Source: Paenibacillus sp. SZ31
GTDB lineage: Bacteria; Bacillota; Bacilli; Paenibacillales; Paenibacillaceae
Assembly (NCBI RefSeq): GCF_012912005.1
Contig: NZ_JABBEA010000015.1
Span: forward strand, 62,001-126,000
Reading direction: 5' to 3'
DNA: 64,000 nucleotides
Positions 1 through 7,576 of this stretch are shown one piece after another. The notes below the pieces were generated by a model. It saw nothing but the letters and a program-made list of their open reading frames with translations, did not search any database and had not been told where the DNA came from. The position numbers and the translations under genes were made by a program. The stretch's first letter is position 1, and every line of letters begins with the position of its first letter.

Positions 1-1
1 A

Positions 2-772
2 GCCGGAGAAGGTGATGCGACCAACTACTGCCTGAACGCCTGCAAGGACGGCTGTGATCTGGTTATTTCCATCGGAGGCGATGGCACGCTGCATGAGACG
101 ATTAACGGCATGATGGATCAGGACCATCGTCCCCGACTGGGCGTCGTACCGCTGGGTACGGTGAATGATTTTGCACGTGCGCTGAATATCTCGCTTGACC
201 CGGAGGAGGCCATTAGGCAGTTACGTTCGGATCAGACCCATATTGTGGACCTGGGGAAAATCAATGATCGCCTGTTTGCCAACGTGGTGGCTGCAGGGTC
301 TTTGGCGGAAGCTCTGTTCTCTGTATCCTCAGAAGAGAAGTCGAAGCTAGGTTCATTCGCATATCTGAAAGAAGGCTTGAAAGACCTGGTGAATACACCA
401 GCCAATCAATTGACCATTGAACATGACGGCCAGATTTGGGAAGGGGAATCTCCTCTTTTTCTGGCGGCACTGACCAATTCGGTCGGAGGATTCGAGAAGT
501 TGTCCCCGGATGCTGCGGTGGACGATGGTCTGATTCATTGTTTTGTTGTTCGTAACATCAGTGTGTTCAACAGCTTGACCCTGGGCACTTCCCTGTTGTT
601 TGGCAGTCTGAAGGACCATAAGGATGTGGATTATTTTACGGCAAAAGAAGTCCATGTACGCTCAGCCGAAGCCATTCGCACCAATGTAGATGGTGAGGAA
701 GGCCCTGCTCTGCCGATTCACATCACTGTCCTGCCAAGGCATATTGAGGTTATCGTACCGGAAAACGTATAA
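2..772 (+). CDS. Diacylglycerol/lipid kinase family protein (5' end outside window)
   Basis: The reading frame is already open at base 2 and continues to TAA at 770-772, so the true start lies upstream of the window. The visible part contains the GGDGT nucleotide-binding motif (bases 77-91), followed by GVVPLGTVNDFARAL, which matches the PxGTxNDFAR signature of the DagK/BmrU/YegS lipid kinase fold. Family members phosphorylate diacylglycerol or related lipids with ATP at the inner membrane face and recycle diacylglycerol from lipoteichoic acid synthesis. The C-terminal beta-sandwich part appears complete, ending in HIEVIVPENV. Only about 255 residues are visible, and roughly the first 40 are missing. 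The exact lipid substrate cannot be read from sequence. Confidence 0.88.
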   Translation, partial: AGEGDATNYCLNACKDGCDLVISIGGDGTLHETINGMMDQDHRPRLGVVPLGTVNDFARALNISLDPEEAIRQLRSDQTHIVDLGKINDRLFANVVAAGSLAEALFSVSSEEKSKLGSFAYLKEGLKDLVNTPANQLTIEHDGQIWEGESPLFLAALTNSVGGFEKLSPDAAVDDGLIHCFVVRNISVFNSLTLGTSLLFGSLKDHKDVDYFTAKEVHVRSAEAIRTNVDGEEGPALPIHITVLPRHIEVIVPENV

Positions 773-919
773 CTCACTCCTGTCTAATTACAGGCTGAGG
801 TTGAAATCCTATCATTTCTCCATATGAATGTAGGATAAATCTATTGAAACCGATTGCAGATTTGTGTCACAATCAAAGGTAAGATACACGATAATATTCG
901 AATATGGAGGGAAAACATC

Positions 920-1837
920 TTGAGAACCATTAAATTGGGTAGCAGCGCACTAGAAGTACCTGTAGTGGCCGTGGGCTGCATGCGGATTAATTCACTAGAC
1001 GGCAAGGAAGCCGAACATTTTGTTCGTTCTGCAATGGAGGTTGGCGCGAATTTCTTTGACCATGCCGACATTTATGGTACAGGAACATGTGAGGAGATCT
1101 TCGCCGAAGCGGTGCAGATGAATCCCCAAGTTCGTGAAAATATGATTCTTCAATCCAAATGCGGTATCCGCAAAGGCATGTTTGATTTCTCCAAAGAGCA
1201 CATTCTGAATTCGGTCGATGGCATCCTGCAACGTCTGAAAACGGAATATCTTGACGTTCTGCTGTTGCACCGTCCAGATACTTTGGTTGAGCCGGAGGAA
1301 GTGGCTGAAGCCTTTGATCAATTGGAGCGCGAAGGCAAAGTACGTCACTTCGGGGTGTCCAACCAGAATCCGAATCAGATCGAATTGTTGAAAAAATACG
1401 TGAAACAGCCACTGGTAGCTAACCAGTTGCAGATGAGTATTACCAATACCACGATGATTGACAGTGGAATCAACGTGAACATGGAGAACGAAGCTGCGGT
1501 GAACCGTGACGGCAGTATCCTTGATTATTGTCGTCTGCATGATATCACGATTCAGCCATGGTCTCCGTTCCAGTACGGATTCTTCGAAGGCGTATTCCTG
1601 GGTAGCGATAAGTTCCCGGAATTGAATGCGAAGATCGACGAGATTGCTGCGAAGTATGATGTGAGTAATACAACGATTGCGATCGCGTGGTTGCTTCGCC
1701 ATCCTGCGCAAATGCAGCCAGTGACAGGTACAATGAATATTGAGCGTCTGAAAGACTGTGTGAAAGCGGGAGATGTTCATCTCACTCGTCTAGAGTGGTA
1801 TGAAATTTACCGTGCGGCAGGCAATATACTGCCTTAA
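920..1837 (+). CDS. Aldo/keto reductase, YdhF-like
   Basis: A 305-residue NADPH-dependent aldo/keto reductase of the TIM-barrel family. The catalytic tetrad region is visible: FFDHADIYG (Asp and Tyr), QSKCGI (Lys region) and LLLHRPD (His). The C-terminal cofactor loop around VTGTMNIERL fits the E. coli YdhF subgroup. I place the start at TTG 920, eight bases after GGAGGG (906-911). An earlier in-frame ATG at 854 adds 22 residues that do not resemble the family and has no ribosome-binding site. It stands alone between the lipid kinase and a strong terminator. The family reduces a wide range of carbonyls, so the substrate is unknown. Confidence 0.87.
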   Translation: MRTIKLGSSALEVPVVAVGCMRINSLDGKEAEHFVRSAMEVGANFFDHADIYGTGTCEEIFAEAVQMNPQVRENMILQSKCGIRKGMFDFSKEHILNSVDGILQRLKTEYLDVLLLHRPDTLVEPEEVAEAFDQLEREGKVRHFGVSNQNPNQIELLKKYVKQPLVANQLQMSITNTTMIDSGINVNMENEAAVNRDGSILDYCRLHDITIQPWSPFQYGFFEGVFLGSDKFPELNAKIDEIAAKYDVSNTTIAIAWLLRHPAQMQPVTGTMNIERLKDCVKAGDVHLTRLEWYEIYRAAGNILP

Positions 1838-1880
1838 ATCCAAGTTATAGTGAGTATGCTGACTGCTGAGTCAGTTGAGA

Positions 1881-1910
1881 ACACGAGCCCGTAGATGGCT
1901 CGTGTTTTTT
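1881..1910 (+). terminator. Rho-independent terminator after aldo/keto reductase
   Basis: The 9-bp perfect stem ACACGAGCC/GGCTCGTGT (1881-1889 and 1897-1905) with a short loop is followed by a T-run. Confidence 0.9.
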
Positions 1911-2023
1911 GTCTGTTTTCGAGTTTGATGTCGGACGAGTTTCCGATATAAAATAAGAATAGAAATCTTGTTTTAATTAAAGGATTAAAATGGTTATATT
2001 ACAAATTAGTTGAATTTATTATA

Positions 2024-2052
2024 TTGACCGCTACTTTCTAATTACATATAAT
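2024..2052 (+). promoter_or_regulatory. Promoter of the HTH-TPR regulator
   Basis: TTGACC at 2024-2029 and TATAAT at 2047-2052 are separated by exactly 17 bases, a near-consensus vegetative (SigA-type) promoter. It lies about 60 bases upstream of the chosen TTG start. Confidence 0.75.
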
Positions 2053-2111
2053 TACTTTTGCATACCGATAATCCTGTTTATGGTTTTTTTATTTTGGAGG
2101 GTGGTGTTCGT

Positions 2112-3494
2112 TTGGAGCCGACAACCACGATACGCGATCATTTGGAAAGTTATCTGAAGCGTGAACAGATGTCTATTAGTCATTTTTCAGAGACGTCAGG
2201 GATTAATTCGGGTACGCTGAGCAATATTTTGAATAAAAATCGGCCTATTGCCATGCAGCAGTTGGATCGTATTACTTCTGCCATGAGATTGGAAGAAGGT
2301 TATTTCTATGAGTTATACATAGATGAATGTTTTGTACACGCAACCCCGGACTGGCGAAGATTGGGACCCTTCCTTCAACGCTGTGCCGAGTTGGACAAGT
2401 TAAACTGTATTGAAGAGGTTATTCGTCTGATGATGGATAATCTATCTTATATCCCCTTATTATTTGAAGTGGCTGAAGAATTCTACCAAGCGGGTAAATT
2501 CAAACCGGCCATTCTTCTATATGAAAATATCGCCGAGAGTGAGAAAATGCAACATTCCGAGCGGCTTGCACTCTGTCAATATCGACTGTTCAGGTTGGGA
2601 CTGACGAATGATCAGCAGCGGAATCTGATTATTGCAGCCCGGTTTGAATATTATGTGGATCGGCTGGATGAACGCTATCAATTGGATGCGCTTAACGAAC
2701 TGATTAATGCTTTTGGGGCATTGCATAGATGGAGTAAGGTTCAGGAATTATCTGAAAAATTGAAGCTGAAAGCGTCCATCCATTATGAGATGAATGGCCG
2801 AAGGAAACAAGAAGAGACCAAAAGACCAATTGTCTTTTATATTCTGTACTCCTATCTAGCTTCTGGTAGTGCCTGCTATCATTTGAAGGACTATACCGGT
2901 GCGCTGAAGTATGTTTCTTTGTATACGGATAACAGTTGGGTGAAGAGTCCGGATAAAGACGAAATCGTCGTTATGAATCAGTTTCAGGAATGGGCCGAAG
3001 CTAACCGTTATATATATCATTTAATGGGTGGTCAGTTTGAGGTATTACCTGATTATCTGGCTTATATTTCAACAAAGGAAAATGAGATATTCCCAGCGTT
3101 ATGTGATATTGTAACGGCGGCTAATCGCTATGATAAGGATATTGATCATGTACTTAAACAGTATGAATCATACTTTACTTATCAGGAACAGAGTAACCGA
3201 ATTGGCAAAGTCAGCAGACAGGTTACGGATGATCGTTATTTACGACTTTTAGCAGATTTGGGCGCATATTATTTAAAGAAAGACGAGTTTCATATAGGTA
3301 TAGAATTTGTTCTGGATAGTTTAAGATTTTCTATTGAAATTAGCAGTGGACGAGGTATGCTTAGAGGTGTCGGACTGTTTGAGCAATACAGGGATTTTGC
3401 ATCTGAGACGGCGAAACAGCAATACAAAATGATAATTAGTGAGGTGCAGAAACTCAATGAAGAGAAAGTTGGCTTTGCTGATAGCTACCTGTAG
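2112..3494 (+). CDS. XRE-type HTH regulator with TPR-like C-terminus (RRNPP-type candidate)
   Basis: About 460 residues. The N-terminus (residues 7-60) is an XRE/lambda-Cro helix-turn-helix (IRDHLESYLKREQMSISHFS, SGINSGTLSNILNKNRPI). The remainder is all-helical with TPR-like hairpins, for example EVAEEFYQAGKFKPAILLYE and ACYHLKDYTGALKYVSLY. This architecture and size resemble the peptide-responsive RRNPP regulators, closest in layout to NprR (HTH plus many TPRs). I chose TTG 2112, 11 bases after GGAGG at 2096-2100; the ATG at 2058 sits next to the -10 box and lacks a ribosome-binding site. The 3' end overlaps a small ORF encoding a signal-peptide-bearing pro-peptide, the arrangement seen in Rap-Phr and NprR-NprX. 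The receptor role is inference; the domain layout is visible. Confidence 0.78.
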   Translation: MEPTTTIRDHLESYLKREQMSISHFSETSGINSGTLSNILNKNRPIAMQQLDRITSAMRLEEGYFYELYIDECFVHATPDWRRLGPFLQRCAELDKLNCIEEVIRLMMDNLSYIPLLFEVAEEFYQAGKFKPAILLYENIAESEKMQHSERLALCQYRLFRLGLTNDQQRNLIIAARFEYYVDRLDERYQLDALNELINAFGALHRWSKVQELSEKLKLKASIHYEMNGRRKQEETKRPIVFYILYSYLASGSACYHLKDYTGALKYVSLYTDNSWVKSPDKDEIVVMNQFQEWAEANRYIYHLMGGQFEVLPDYLAYISTKENEIFPALCDIVTAANRYDKDIDHVLKQYESYFTYQEQSNRIGKVSRQVTDDRYLRLLADLGAYYLKKDEFHIGIEFVLDSLRFSIEISSGRGMLRGVGLFEQYRDFASETAKQQYKMIISEVQKLNEEKVGFADSYL

Positions 3495-3597
3495 TATCGT
3501 TGTGTTTATCGTAGCTCCTGTTACGGAACCTGTCTCAGGCAAGGAGATCCCGAACCCCGAAATTATGAGACCTGCTGATCATGGATTTGGAACTTAA
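3457..3597 (+). CDS. Candidate secreted pro-peptide (Phr/NprX-like signalling peptide)
   Basis: A 46-residue ORF missed by length cutoffs. It starts at ATG 3457 inside the 3' end of the upstream regulator gene in another frame, 10 bases after GAGGTG (3441-3446). The N-terminus MKRKLALLIATCSIVVFIVA is a typical signal sequence (basic n-region, hydrophobic core), followed by a short polar pro-region and a C-terminal tail ending MRPADHGFGT. Secreted precursors of RRNPP systems have this size and layout and are trimmed to the last 5-8 residues, re-imported by an oligopeptide permease and bound by the TPR receptor. The mature peptide is plausibly within the last seven to ten residues, but this is inference. 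A terminator follows 15 bases after the stop. Confidence 0.7.
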   Translation: MKRKLALLIATCSIVVFIVAPVTEPVSGKEIPNPEIMRPADHGFGT

Positions 3598-3612
3598 TAA
3601 AATGTTAAAAGA

Positions 3613-3647
3613 AACGCTTCTGATTTATTTCAGAGGCGTTCTTTTTT
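3613..3647 (+). terminator. Terminator after the regulator/peptide pair
   Basis: Stem AACGCTTCTGA / TCAGAGGCGTT (11 bp with one G-T pair) with a 6-base loop, followed by CTTTTTT. Confidence 0.88.
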
Positions 3648-3738
3648 GTGTATTGAAGTGGAAGAATAAGTATGTCGTATCTTACATGCGCTTTTGATTG
3701 GCATAATACACTAAAATATGACAAAAAGGAGGGATACT

Positions 3739-3909
3739 ATGGATCGCCTGGATTTGATATCACGGATCGAAGATGCCAGACAGTTGTTATATCGCATGCA
3801 TATGGAGTACGGCAGTCTGCTTCATCCTGAAGTGATCCAGCAATCCGTAGTCCTGGACGGTCTGATTAATCAATACAACAGAGCGAAGATAGGAAAGATG
3901 ATAAATTAG
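3739..3909 (+). CDS. Spo0E-like aspartyl-phosphate phosphatase
   Basis: A 56-residue all-helical protein. The motif QSVVLDGLINQY near residue 40 matches the SxxLDxLI/V signature of the Spo0E family, small phosphatases that dephosphorylate Spo0A~P and so hold back sporulation. Start chosen at ATG 3739, preceded by AAGGAGGG (3726-3733) at ideal spacing. An upstream in-frame ATG at 3718 would overlap that site. It is monocistronic, between the signalling pair and the GntR operon. Its closeness to a candidate quorum-sensing pair is suggestive, since Rap/Phr and Spo0E both feed into Spo0A control, but linkage here is only positional. Confidence 0.82.
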   Translation: MDRLDLISRIEDARQLLYRMHMEYGSLLHPEVIQQSVVLDGLINQYNRAKIGKMIN

Positions 3910-3918
3910 GTTCGCCTA

Positions 3919-3967
3919 TTTACATTTGCGTTTTTGTATACTATAGTTAGTTACATGAGTAACTAAC
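3919..3967 (+). promoter_or_regulatory. Promoter and operator of the GntR-ABC operon
   Basis: TTTACA at 3919-3924 and TATAGT at 3942-3947, 17 bases apart, form a good SigA-type promoter. A perfect inverted repeat, GTTAGTTAC-ATGA-GTAACTAAC (3946-3967), starts inside the -10 box and covers the start site, as expected for autorepression by the GntR protein encoded just downstream. Confidence 0.78.
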
Positions 3968-4008
3968 CGACTAACTGATTAATGAATACGTATGAAAGTT
4001 GGAAGCAC

Positions 4009-4389
4009 ATGAAATCGACTTTGGATGAATCTCAGCCTATTTTTCATCAGATTGCCACGATGATTATGGACGATATTGTGGAGGGCAGATTGAAGGTGGA
4101 AGAACAGGTTCCCTCAACCAACGAGCTGTCACGATTTTACAATATCAATCCGGCTACAGCCCGCAAAGGACTGCAGGAGCTCGTGGACAAGGGGATTATA
4201 TACAAACAGCGAGGTGTTGGAATGTTTGTTGCGAAGGGAGCAAGAGAAGCATTGCTTGTTGAACGGAAGCAGGATTTTTATGAAGAATACATCAAGCCTT
4301 TACTTGAAGAAGCCAGACGGATTCACATGAATGAAGACATGATCATTGATCTGATTCGCGGCAAGAAGGATAAGGAGAGTGACTTATGA
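4009..4389 (+). CDS. GntR-family regulator, YtrA subfamily
   Basis: A 126-residue winged-helix regulator: PIFHQIATMIMDDIVEGRL, then VPSTNELSRFYNINPATARKGLQEL (recognition helix), then the wing YKQRGVGMFVAKGARE. The short C-terminal tail without a ligand domain is typical of YtrA-type proteins that control adjacent ABC transporters. I prefer ATG 4009, because close relatives recalled from this genus begin MK-TLDESQPIF. ATG 3982 is the alternative; neither has a strong ribosome-binding site. It overlaps the ATPase gene by four bases (ATGA) and is the first gene of a three-gene operon. A perfect palindrome over its promoter suggests autoregulation, probably in response to envelope stress as in B. 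subtilis ytr. Confidence 0.88.
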   Translation: MKSTLDESQPIFHQIATMIMDDIVEGRLKVEEQVPSTNELSRFYNINPATARKGLQELVDKGIIYKQRGVGMFVAKGAREALLVERKQDFYEEYIKPLLEEARRIHMNEDMIIDLIRGKKDKESDL

Positions 4390-5261
4390 TTCATATGGAG
4401 CAGGTCAACTACAGCTACCAGAAGACGCCTGTGTTGAACCAGGTTACGCTACATGAGAGTGAACCGATCATTAGTGCCATCTGGGGAAGAAATGGAGCTG
4501 GGAAAACAACACTGATGAGTTTACTTGCAGGGCATAACCGCCCGGACAGTGGAACCGTCCAGATCATGGGTCAAGACCCCTATAATAATCTGGCTGCCCA
4601 AGAGCATCTGTGCTACATCCAGGAGAATCATCCCCTGGGGAAAAACTGGACAGTTAGTGACATGGTTCAAATGGGACAATATTTTCATCCACAGTGGAAT
4701 CAGGATTTGGCGGAGCGTTTAATCGATGTGTTCGAACTACCGACGAAGAAGAAGATCATTAAATTTTCGAAAGGTATGAAGACTGCCGCCCAGATTATAT
4801 TGGGTCTTGCCAGTAATGCTAAGATAACTATTCTAGATGAACCTACCAATGGACTCGATGCGGAGAAGCGTAAATTCTTCTACAATGCGCTACTGGAAAG
4901 TTATGAAGATAACCCGCGTCTGATCCTGATATCCAGCCATCATATTGAGGAGATTCAGCCCTTATGTGAGTCCCTTATCGTTTTGCAAGCCGGAGAGGTG
5001 TTATTAAATCAATCGATGGAAGAGATGCGCGAAAAAGGAGTTCTTCTAACAGGGGGAATTGAAGATGTTAACCGAGTCACAGCAGGTGTTAAAGTTATAG
5101 AGTCTTCCCAGATGGGGTCGACTGTGAAAGTAATGATTGATGAGCCCTATTCGAAAATGTGGAAGGATATCGCTCATGCACAGGGGCTTTCCATTGAGAA
5201 AGCGACATTACAGGATTATTTGGTTAACAGAACCCGTAATCAAGAGGGGGTTAAACCATGA
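4386..5261 (+). CDS. ABC transporter ATP-binding protein (YtrB-like)
   Basis: 291 residues with Walker A GRNGAGKTT (about residue 34), Q-loop region YIQENH, the ABC signature in divergent form (KFSKGMKTAAQI), Walker B ITILDEPTNGLD and the H-loop SSHHIEE. A C-terminal extension of roughly 80 residues follows, as in antibiotic-type exporters. It overlaps the GntR gene by ATGA and the permease gene by four bases, so translation is coupled. With the membrane subunit it should form an exporter of unknown substrate. The divergent LSGGQ motif (FSKGMK) is normal for YtrB-like ATPases. Confidence 0.9.
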   Translation: MIHMEQVNYSYQKTPVLNQVTLHESEPIISAIWGRNGAGKTTLMSLLAGHNRPDSGTVQIMGQDPYNNLAAQEHLCYIQENHPLGKNWTVSDMVQMGQYFHPQWNQDLAERLIDVFELPTKKKIIKFSKGMKTAAQIILGLASNAKITILDEPTNGLDAEKRKFFYNALLESYEDNPRLILISSHHIEEIQPLCESLIVLQAGEVLLNQSMEEMREKGVLLTGGIEDVNRVTAGVKVIESSQMGSTVKVMIDEPYSKMWKDIAHAQGLSIEKATLQDYLVNRTRNQEGVKP

Positions 5262-5956
5262 ACGCAGTAAAAGGTACGAACCGACTGATTCGGGATGATA
5301 TGCGTTTGTATTTGATGATATTTTCATCTATTGCGCTTATGCTCACCGTCGTATATCTGGCCATTGGCTTCATCTTTGATGTCTCGTATGCTACGCAACT
5401 GTTTGGTCCCATGTACGGAGGGATATGTACCTTTGCAATCGGGGGAATTATTACACTGTTTCCAGTTGCGATCGGTATGGGCAGTACACGAATTCAATTC
5501 ATGAAGTCCTTCTATATGAACTCGTTATGGATGGTTGCAGGCACTATGGCCATTCTGCATGTGGCGTATTTCCTCATACATCTGCTTCAGGAAAAAGGGA
5601 TTGTTGACGTTACCCTTTATCAACCAGGCATGTTGTATTCAAGCGAATATCATTTCTTATCCTACCTGTGGATCGATCTGATGTGCGGCTTTCTCGTACT
5701 GGGAATCTCTGTCTTCCCAACGGTTTGTTGGATGCGATTGGGGTTACGTAACTTCTTCATTATGTTCTTTGGGGTGAGTCTGATTATCACGCTGATAATT
5801 ACATTGGGCGATCTTGGTGAGTTTATGTTGTGGATTGCTAGGATCAATCGCATGACATTGTTCACCGTTCTGGGGTGCATTGGTGGTACGCTACTTCTGA
5901 GCACGTACCCGATGATGAAGAATGCGCCGCTAACCATGAAATCCAAAAAAGACTAA
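5258..5956 (+). CDS. ABC transporter membrane subunit
   Basis: 232 residues with about six hydrophobic segments, for example LMIFSSIALMLTVVYLAIGF, GGICTFAIGGIITLFPVAIG and NFFIMFFGVSLIITLIITLG. No recognisable catalytic motif. The start ATG 5258 overlaps the ATPase stop codon, so this is the permease partner of the preceding ATP-binding protein. Family-level comparison suggests an ABC-2-like or YtrC/D-like exporter subunit; the substrate cannot be inferred. It closes the GntR-ABC operon, and the next clear terminator lies after a remnant of a repeated element. Confidence 0.8.
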   Translation: MNAVKGTNRLIRDDMRLYLMIFSSIALMLTVVYLAIGFIFDVSYATQLFGPMYGGICTFAIGGIITLFPVAIGMGSTRIQFMKSFYMNSLWMVAGTMAILHVAYFLIHLLQEKGIVDVTLYQPGMLYSSEYHFLSYLWIDLMCGFLVLGISVFPTVCWMRLGLRNFFIMFFGVSLIITLIITLGDLGEFMLWIARINRMTLFTVLGCIGGTLLLSTYPMMKNAPLTMKSKKD

Positions 5957-5981
5957 CGGGAAACTGTTGTATAAAGGAATC

Positions 5982-6019
5982 TGTATAAGTTGAACTAATC
6001 ATTACGCGATAACGGAGGA
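5982..6019 (+). repeat. Solo end of the TATAAGTTGAACTAA repeat element
   Basis: About 38 bases (TATAAGTTGAACTAATCATT, then ACGCGATAACGGAG) match the inverted right end of the 232-bp element at 9458-9689 with few differences. No second end is found nearby, so this looks like a truncated or recombined copy. Confidence 0.7.
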
Positions 6020-6040
6020 ATGAAACTCCACTGTAATCAG

Positions 6041-6074
6041 AAAAACACGAGGTGCGAACGCGCCTCGTGTTTTT
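6041..6074. terminator. Bidirectional terminator between convergent genes
   Basis: The stem AAAAACACGAGG / CCTCGTGTTTTT has A and T tracts on both sides, so it can serve the ABC operon (+) and the convergent hypothetical gene (-). Confidence 0.9.
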
Positions 6075-6142
6075 GGTATCATCCTAAATCACTGAATATA
6101 CATCCAACCATCTTTGTGCAATCCAAACTGAATGTGTATGTG

Positions 6143-6661
6143 TTAAGCCTGAGCTTGTGGTTTGAATCCTTCGTCTTTGAGATACTCGCCAGCTTCGCTA
6201 CGCGTTTCGAAAGCCATATCCAGATTAACACCCGAGTACACATACCACATGTCATCTTCATATTTTAAAGTCAACGTATGTCCATCTTCATCGATCCACG
6301 TTCCGCCGCCCGTAGAGGTTGTAGCCAATGCAGGAGCAGCAGCTTTTACTTGTTCTGGCTCTTCGAATTCAACTGCGTTGGGATTGTGAGACATCGATTG
6401 GATCGTTTCATCTAACAATGTGCGCAGATCTGCTTCGGAGTAATCACGAATATTGACGAATCCTTTAGCATCGGTCTCAACGTTGGGCAGTAGCCCCGCA
6501 TAGATATAGCCGTTACCGTTCGGGTGAATATGGAGAGCAACTATCTTTTTATCATACGCACTTTCTTCGTAGTGGAAATTAACACGACCGAGAGAAACAT
6601 CTTTGCGTTGCAGTTGGGGATACGATTGTAGCACTTCAAGCTTTTGTTCCACGTTAAGCAT
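6143..6661 (-). CDS. Conserved hypothetical protein, Ala/Glu-rich linker
   Basis: 172 residues, soluble, no signal peptide. An N-terminal domain (residues 1-95: RVNFHYEESAYDKKIVALHI, GNGYIYAGLLPNV) is followed by an acidic/alanine linker (EFEEPEQVKAAAPALATTST) and a small C-terminal domain GGGTWIDEDGHTLTLKYEDD-MWYVY that reads like a beta-rich repeat. ATG 6661 is preceded by AGGAGG at good spacing. I do not recognise a named family and give no function. It is monocistronic, convergent with the ABC operon and separated from the next minus-strand gene by only about 50 bases. Confidence 0.7.
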   Translation of the reverse strand: MLNVEQKLEVLQSYPQLQRKDVSLGRVNFHYEESAYDKKIVALHIHPNGNGYIYAGLLPNVETDAKGFVNIRDYSEADLRTLLDETIQSMSHNPNAVEFEEPEQVKAAAPALATTSTGGGTWIDEDGHTLTLKYEDDMWYVYSGVNLDMAFETRSEAGEYLKDEGFKPQAQA

Positions 6662-6712
6662 AATTGCCTCCTGTAAATGTTCAATAGAGGTGATTATAAC
6701 ATAGGTGATCGC

Positions 6713-7498
6713 TTATGACGATTCGGAACTACCCATCAAAATGCTTCGCCCGAGTTCTTTCAGGTGTTCCATAGCTTGCAGATAAGGATAAGGTCCGTAG
6801 CTTAAGCGAGCTACACCGAGTGCAGCAAGTTGTTTTGGTGAAGGTTCAGGAGACGTAACCATGACGTTAATTGGCAGCGGTGAACGCTCACACAATTCCT
6901 GAATCAATCGGTGATCCTGCAAACCAGGTACAAACAGACCGCTGGCTCCTGCATCTGCATAAGACCTGGAACGGATGAGTGTTTCCTCTAGAAGGGAGTG
7001 GTTATGTTGATCTGGTGCATGTTGCAGAAAAACATCTGTACGGGCGTTAATGAACAACGGTATGCCTGCCTGCTCCGCAGCTTCCCGGGCGGCAGACAGT
7101 CTCGGGCATTGCTCCTCCACAGTGTACAATCCCAAGCCAGCGGGAAGTTGATCTTCAATGTTGATTCCTACAGCACCATGATCGATAACTTGCAGGATAT
7201 TTTGCTTCACTTCTGACACGGACCTCCCATACCCTCCCTCTATATCGATCGTTACAGGCAGTTCCACATTCGCTGTAATCCGTGCCAGATTGGCAAGTAC
7301 CAGATGGAATGGCATGGCTTCACCATCTTGCTCACCATGGGCCGCAGCAACGGACCAGCTTCCGGTTGCAATGGCCGTTGCTCCAGCGGATTGAATGGCT
7401 TGTGCGCTTCCGGCATCCCAGACATTGACCAGAACAAGTGGTTTTCCTTTCACATGGTATTGTTGGAACAACATTGCTTTCTCTTCTAAGGTACTCAT
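6713..7498 (-). CDS. Isocitrate lyase/PEP mutase superfamily protein
   Basis: 261 residues of a TIM-barrel fold. VLVNVWDAGSAQAIQSAGA near the N-terminus, LPVTIDIEGGYG (metal-binding Asp/Glu), GINIEDQ and INARTD are hallmark segments of the superfamily. The isocitrate-lyase catalytic loop KKCGH is replaced by EEQCPR, so it is not an isocitrate lyase. It belongs to the broad group annotated as PEP phosphonomutase or oxaloacetate decarboxylase-like. No phosphonate genes lie beside it. The neighbour downstream on the same strand is the hypothetical protein at 6143-6661; the Ada gene lies upstream with a gap of about 80 bases. Confidence 0.85.
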   Translation of the reverse strand: MSTLEEKAMLFQQYHVKGKPLVLVNVWDAGSAQAIQSAGATAIATGSWSVAAAHGEQDGEAMPFHLVLANLARITANVELPVTIDIEGGYGRSVSEVKQNILQVIDHGAVGINIEDQLPAGLGLYTVEEQCPRLSAAREAAEQAGIPLFINARTDVFLQHAPDQHNHSLLEETLIRSRSYADAGASGLFVPGLQDHRLIQELCERSPLPINVMVTSPEPSPKQLAALGVARLSYGPYPYLQAMEHLKELGRSILMGSSESS

Positions 7499-7576
7499 AT
7501 TTATGTTGACTCTCCTTTGTTATATCATGCATTCCTTTGGACATTTGATGCGTACTTCATTACTTGATTCTGTTAT

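Noticed and set aside
995..1780. Long antisense ORF (261 codons) opposite the aldo/keto reductase
   Set aside because: No ribosome-binding site, Cys/His/Phe-heavy composition typical of antisense shadows, and the plus-strand frame carries the recognised motifs.
6020..6268. 82-codon plus-strand ORF following GGAGGA near the repeat end
   Set aside because: The GGAGGA belongs to the repeat element; the frame crosses a strong terminator and is antisense to the hypothetical gene.
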